IMG/VR virus record: IMGVR_UViG_3300009159_000088
Span: 1 to 53,286 of that record
DNA length: 53,286 nucleotides
Strand: one strand, 5' to 3'
From: a virus
The notes below the pieces were generated by a model, which had not been told where the DNA came from, did not search any database, and worked only from the letters and a program-made list of their open reading frames with translations. Position 1 is the first letter of the stretch, and the number at the start of each line of letters is the position of its first letter. The position numbers were made by a program, and so were the translations under genes. This document shows positions 51,388-53,286 of the stretch, one piece after another.

Positions 51388-52931
51388 GTAAATTAGAAAA
51401 TTTCCCAGAAGTATATTGGCTAACACTATCAGATCAACCGGATCGTCATAAATGTATTGAACAGCAATTCCAAAAGTATGGTATTGAAAAACATACAAGA
51501 TTTAATGGGTATGACGGACGCATTTTAGATTACCGCACTCAACCGGATATTGTAACCGGTAGTTATTTTAACATTATTAAATCAACCGATATTGCCTGCG
51601 CAATGGGGCATCTGTCGATGATTAAACAGTGGTATGATAATTCGACGAGCGAGGTTGCTATGTTTTTGGAAGATGATGTGAATCTTGAAAACTGCGAAAA
51701 CTGGAGTTTTACATGGTCTGAATTTTTTAATGCGCTTCCTTCTGATTGGAAAAATGTTCAGCTGGCACAGATTCGTTCGGATGAAATTAGTGATATTGGT
51801 TTTCGCCCTCGGATTCCGTCGGATTGGTGCGTCACAGCATATATTCTAAAGCGGTCATACGCCAAAGAATTAATCGACGATTATTTCGTTGATGGAAAAT
51901 TTCGTTTAATCGTCCAAAAGGATAAACTATCACAGCCTATTGTTGAAAATCTTATCTACTTTCCAGCCGAGCCAAAATCATACAGTATTCCTCTTTTTAC
52001 AGAAAAGAACATTTTCTCTTCAACGTTTTACAGTAACGACAAAAAGAAAGTAAAAGAGTACAATGCTCTTTCGGAAAAGTATGTTACAACTTGGTGGCAA
52101 CAAAATGGAGCTAAATCAAGCCTTACGTCTATTATGACCAAGCCGGCTCCAATTCCAATGATTCCGATGATTGGAACTGCGGTTGTTACAAATACAAAAT
52201 GGGTAAAGCGTCTTGTCGAAAGCGTTGATTTCCCGGTAAAAGAATTTTGCATTATCAATAACAACGGCAGAGGAGAAATTGATGCTGAATTGGATGCTAT
52301 TGCGCAAACACCACACACCTTTATTCGCAAAATAAAGGTCGTTCATATGCCATCTAATCTTGGAGTTCCGGGTTCCTGGAATTTAATGATTAAATCGTAT
52401 ATGAAGGCGCCTTACTGGATCATTGTGAATGACGATGTCGCCTTTGGCGAAGGGTTCTTAGCCGAGATGCATTGCATGACAATGCGCGATCCATCATTTG
52501 GAATAATCCACGGATTTCAAGGAGACCATAATGTTGGAAGCTGGGATTTGTTTTTACTACGCGATCATGTAGTGGCTGATTATGGTCTTTTCGATGAAAA
52601 CCTTTATCCAGCATACAACGAGGATTCCGATTATTTTCTAAGGTTCGTGCATAAACCCATTCGGAAAGTAATGAATCTTAATACCGACTATTATCACGGA
52701 GATGGTAAGAAAAACGAATACCACACTCACGGGCGTCAAACCTCTAAAAGCGATCCAATTTTAAGAAAAAAGTTGGAAGAGGTGAATCTAATGAATATCG
52801 ACTATTTAACGCATAAATGGGGTAGAACCTGGAGGTGGTGCGCTCCTACTGAATTGCCGTTTAATGACAAGCCGATTGGGTATACAACATATGATCTAAG
52901 ATTTGTCAGACAAAAGCATTTAGGCTTCTAA
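51384..52931 (+). CDS. Bifunctional glycosyltransferase, GT25 plus GT2
   Basis: A 515-residue protein with two catalytic domains. Residues 1-200 are GT25-like: YWLTLSDQPDRHKCIEQQFQ, YGIEKHTRFNGYDGRIL, CAMGHLSMIKQW and the acidic metal motif E96-D97-D98. Residues 260-480 are GT2-like (GT-A fold): NLGVPGSWNLMIKS, then YWIIVNDDVAFGEG with D350-D351. GT25 includes bacterial lipooligosaccharide galactosyltransferases and collagen galactosyltransferases. No signal peptide is present, so it acts in the cytoplasm. It lies between two collagen-like fibre genes, so the fibres are possible acceptors; host surface sugars are the alternative. Confidence 0.8.
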   Translation: MSKLENFPEVYWLTLSDQPDRHKCIEQQFQKYGIEKHTRFNGYDGRILDYRTQPDIVTGSYFNIIKSTDIACAMGHLSMIKQWYDNSTSEVAMFLEDDVNLENCENWSFTWSEFFNALPSDWKNVQLAQIRSDEISDIGFRPRIPSDWCVTAYILKRSYAKELIDDYFVDGKFRLIVQKDKLSQPIVENLIYFPAEPKSYSIPLFTEKNIFSSTFYSNDKKKVKEYNALSEKYVTTWWQQNGAKSSLTSIMTKPAPIPMIPMIGTAVVTNTKWVKRLVESVDFPVKEFCIINNNGRGEIDAELDAIAQTPHTFIRKIKVVHMPSNLGVPGSWNLMIKSYMKAPYWIIVNDDVAFGEGFLAEMHCMTMRDPSFGIIHGFQGDHNVGSWDLFLLRDHVVADYGLFDENLYPAYNEDSDYFLRFVHKPIRKVMNLNTDYYHGDGKKNEYHTHGRQTSKSDPILRKKLEEVNLMNIDYLTHKWGRTWRWCAPTELPFNDKPIGYTTYDLRFVRQKHLGF

Positions 52932-52937
52932 AAAACA

Positions 52938-52945
52938 TATAAATA
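52938..52945 (+). promoter_or_regulatory. T4-type late promoter box for the second collagen-like fibre
   Basis: TATAAATA with a predicted start near 52951, giving a 31-base leader that contains AAGGA about 8 bases before the ATG at 52982. This is one of the few genes here with a clear Shine-Dalgarno-like site. Confidence 0.8.
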
Positions 52946-52981
52946 TCAAATTCACATATTCTGTGGATATAAGGAAACAGA

Positions 52982-53286
52982 ATGTCAATCGATAAAAATT
53001 TTAAAGTTAAAAACGGCCTAGATGTAGGCGGCAACGCACTTATAACCGGAACACTTGCTGTTCAGGGTATCCAAAGTGTACAGGGTATTACGCGCTATCT
53101 GGTCTCGGACTCGGATGGTCGTGTTTTTTATCAGGTCGTTGAAAACGTAGCAGCCGCTCAAGGCGCTCAGGGTATCCAGGGTATCACTGGTGCTCAGGGT
53201 ATCACTGGTGCTCAGGGTATCACTGGTGCTCAGGGTATCACTGGTGCTCAGGGTATCACTGGTGCTCAGGGTATCACTGGTGCTCA
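52982..53286 (+). CDS. Collagen-like tail fibre (5' part only)
   Basis: The first 101 codons of a second collagen-like fibre, running off the window. It begins MSIDKNFKVKNGLDVGGNAL (a common fibre start: KN...VKNGLDV), continues with ITGTLAVQGIQSVQGI and then GITGAQ hexapeptide repeats from about residue 66. The repeats are identical at the DNA level. Its full length and C-terminal receptor-binding part are not visible. Confidence 0.85.
   Translation, partial: MSIDKNFKVKNGLDVGGNALITGTLAVQGIQSVQGITRYLVSDSDGRVFYQVVENVAAAQGAQGIQGITGAQGITGAQGITGAQGITGAQGITGAQGITGA
53180..53286 (+). repeat. Perfect 18-bp tandem repeat, at least six copies
   Basis: GGTATCACTGGTGCTCAG repeated from 53180, five full copies and 17 bases of a sixth at the window edge. 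Each unit encodes GITGAQ. Identical copies suggest recent slippage expansion; the array is likely to continue and may have caused the contig or window break. Confidence 0.9.

Noticed and set aside
53180-53286. Possible CRISPR array
   Set aside because: The 18-bp units are directly contiguous with no spacers and encode GITGAQ in frame with a fibre gene.
1-53286. Search by eye for integrase, transposase or insertion sequences
   Set aside because: No integrase, transposase or insertion-sequence ends were recognised; the genome part looks strictly lytic.

Overview
The window is part of the genome of a T4-like myovirus (Caudoviricetes) that infects a Gram-negative, probably aquatic, bacterium. 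The evidence is a long run of recognisable T4 homologues: gp33, gp59, gp32, gp26, gp51, gp4, gp48, gp53, gp27, gp5, gp25, gp6 and gp8, plus an ATP-dependent DNA ligase. There are also many copies of the T4 late-promoter box TATAAATA and of T4-early-like promoters (GTTTAC, 17 bp, TAGGAT or similar). Gene content (DUF4815 protein, FCCH-type inserts in baseplate proteins, collagen-like fibres, CsgG) resembles marine T4-like phages such as cyanophages and pelagiphages. Lipoboxes and an outer-membrane CsgG channel imply a host with an outer membrane. The host species cannot be read from the sequence.

Layout. (1) 1-5505, plus strand: small early-type genes and a DNA ligase, several read from promoters that place the start codon almost at the transcription start. 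(2) 5525-6484, minus strand: a lipoprotein, with divergent late promoters upstream. (3) 6548-7389: a small protein and a beta-helix protein. (4) 7407-7557: an early promoter, a possible small RNA, a late promoter and a terminator. (5) 7573-13659: a tightly packed operon of two small membrane proteins, CsgF, CsgG, a curlin-repeat protein, a FecR-domain protein and a CHASE2 transmembrane adenylyl cyclase with an intact active site. (6) 13695-17076: early genes, including an exported transglycosylase, and a 125-nt multi-branched RNA-like element. (7) 17081-19848: the T4-type 33/59/32 replication and late-transcription block. (8) 19909-25137, minus strand: tail genes (tape measure, gp51, gp26, a tube-fold protein, an unknown protein, gp4) with a U UUU UUC frameshift site joining gp26 to gp51. 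(9) 25158-45308, plus strand: baseplate hub, spike and wedge genes. (10) 45321-53286: collagen-like tail fibres flanking three sugar-related genes (GH130-like propeller, methyltransferase-TPR, GT25-GT2 glycosyltransferase).

How it works together. gp33 supports late transcription from TATAAATA boxes, which precede the baseplate, fibre and curli/cyclase operons. The hub (gp27, gp5), wedge (gp25, gp6, gp53, gp8) and tube-cap (gp48) genes build the baseplate. Repeated beta-modules have spread between several of these proteins. The curli-cAMP operon is the most unusual part: it could make an infected cell export amyloid and raise cAMP. The second notable cassette could glycosylate the neighbouring collagen-like fibres. 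Functional statements beyond family assignment are inference.
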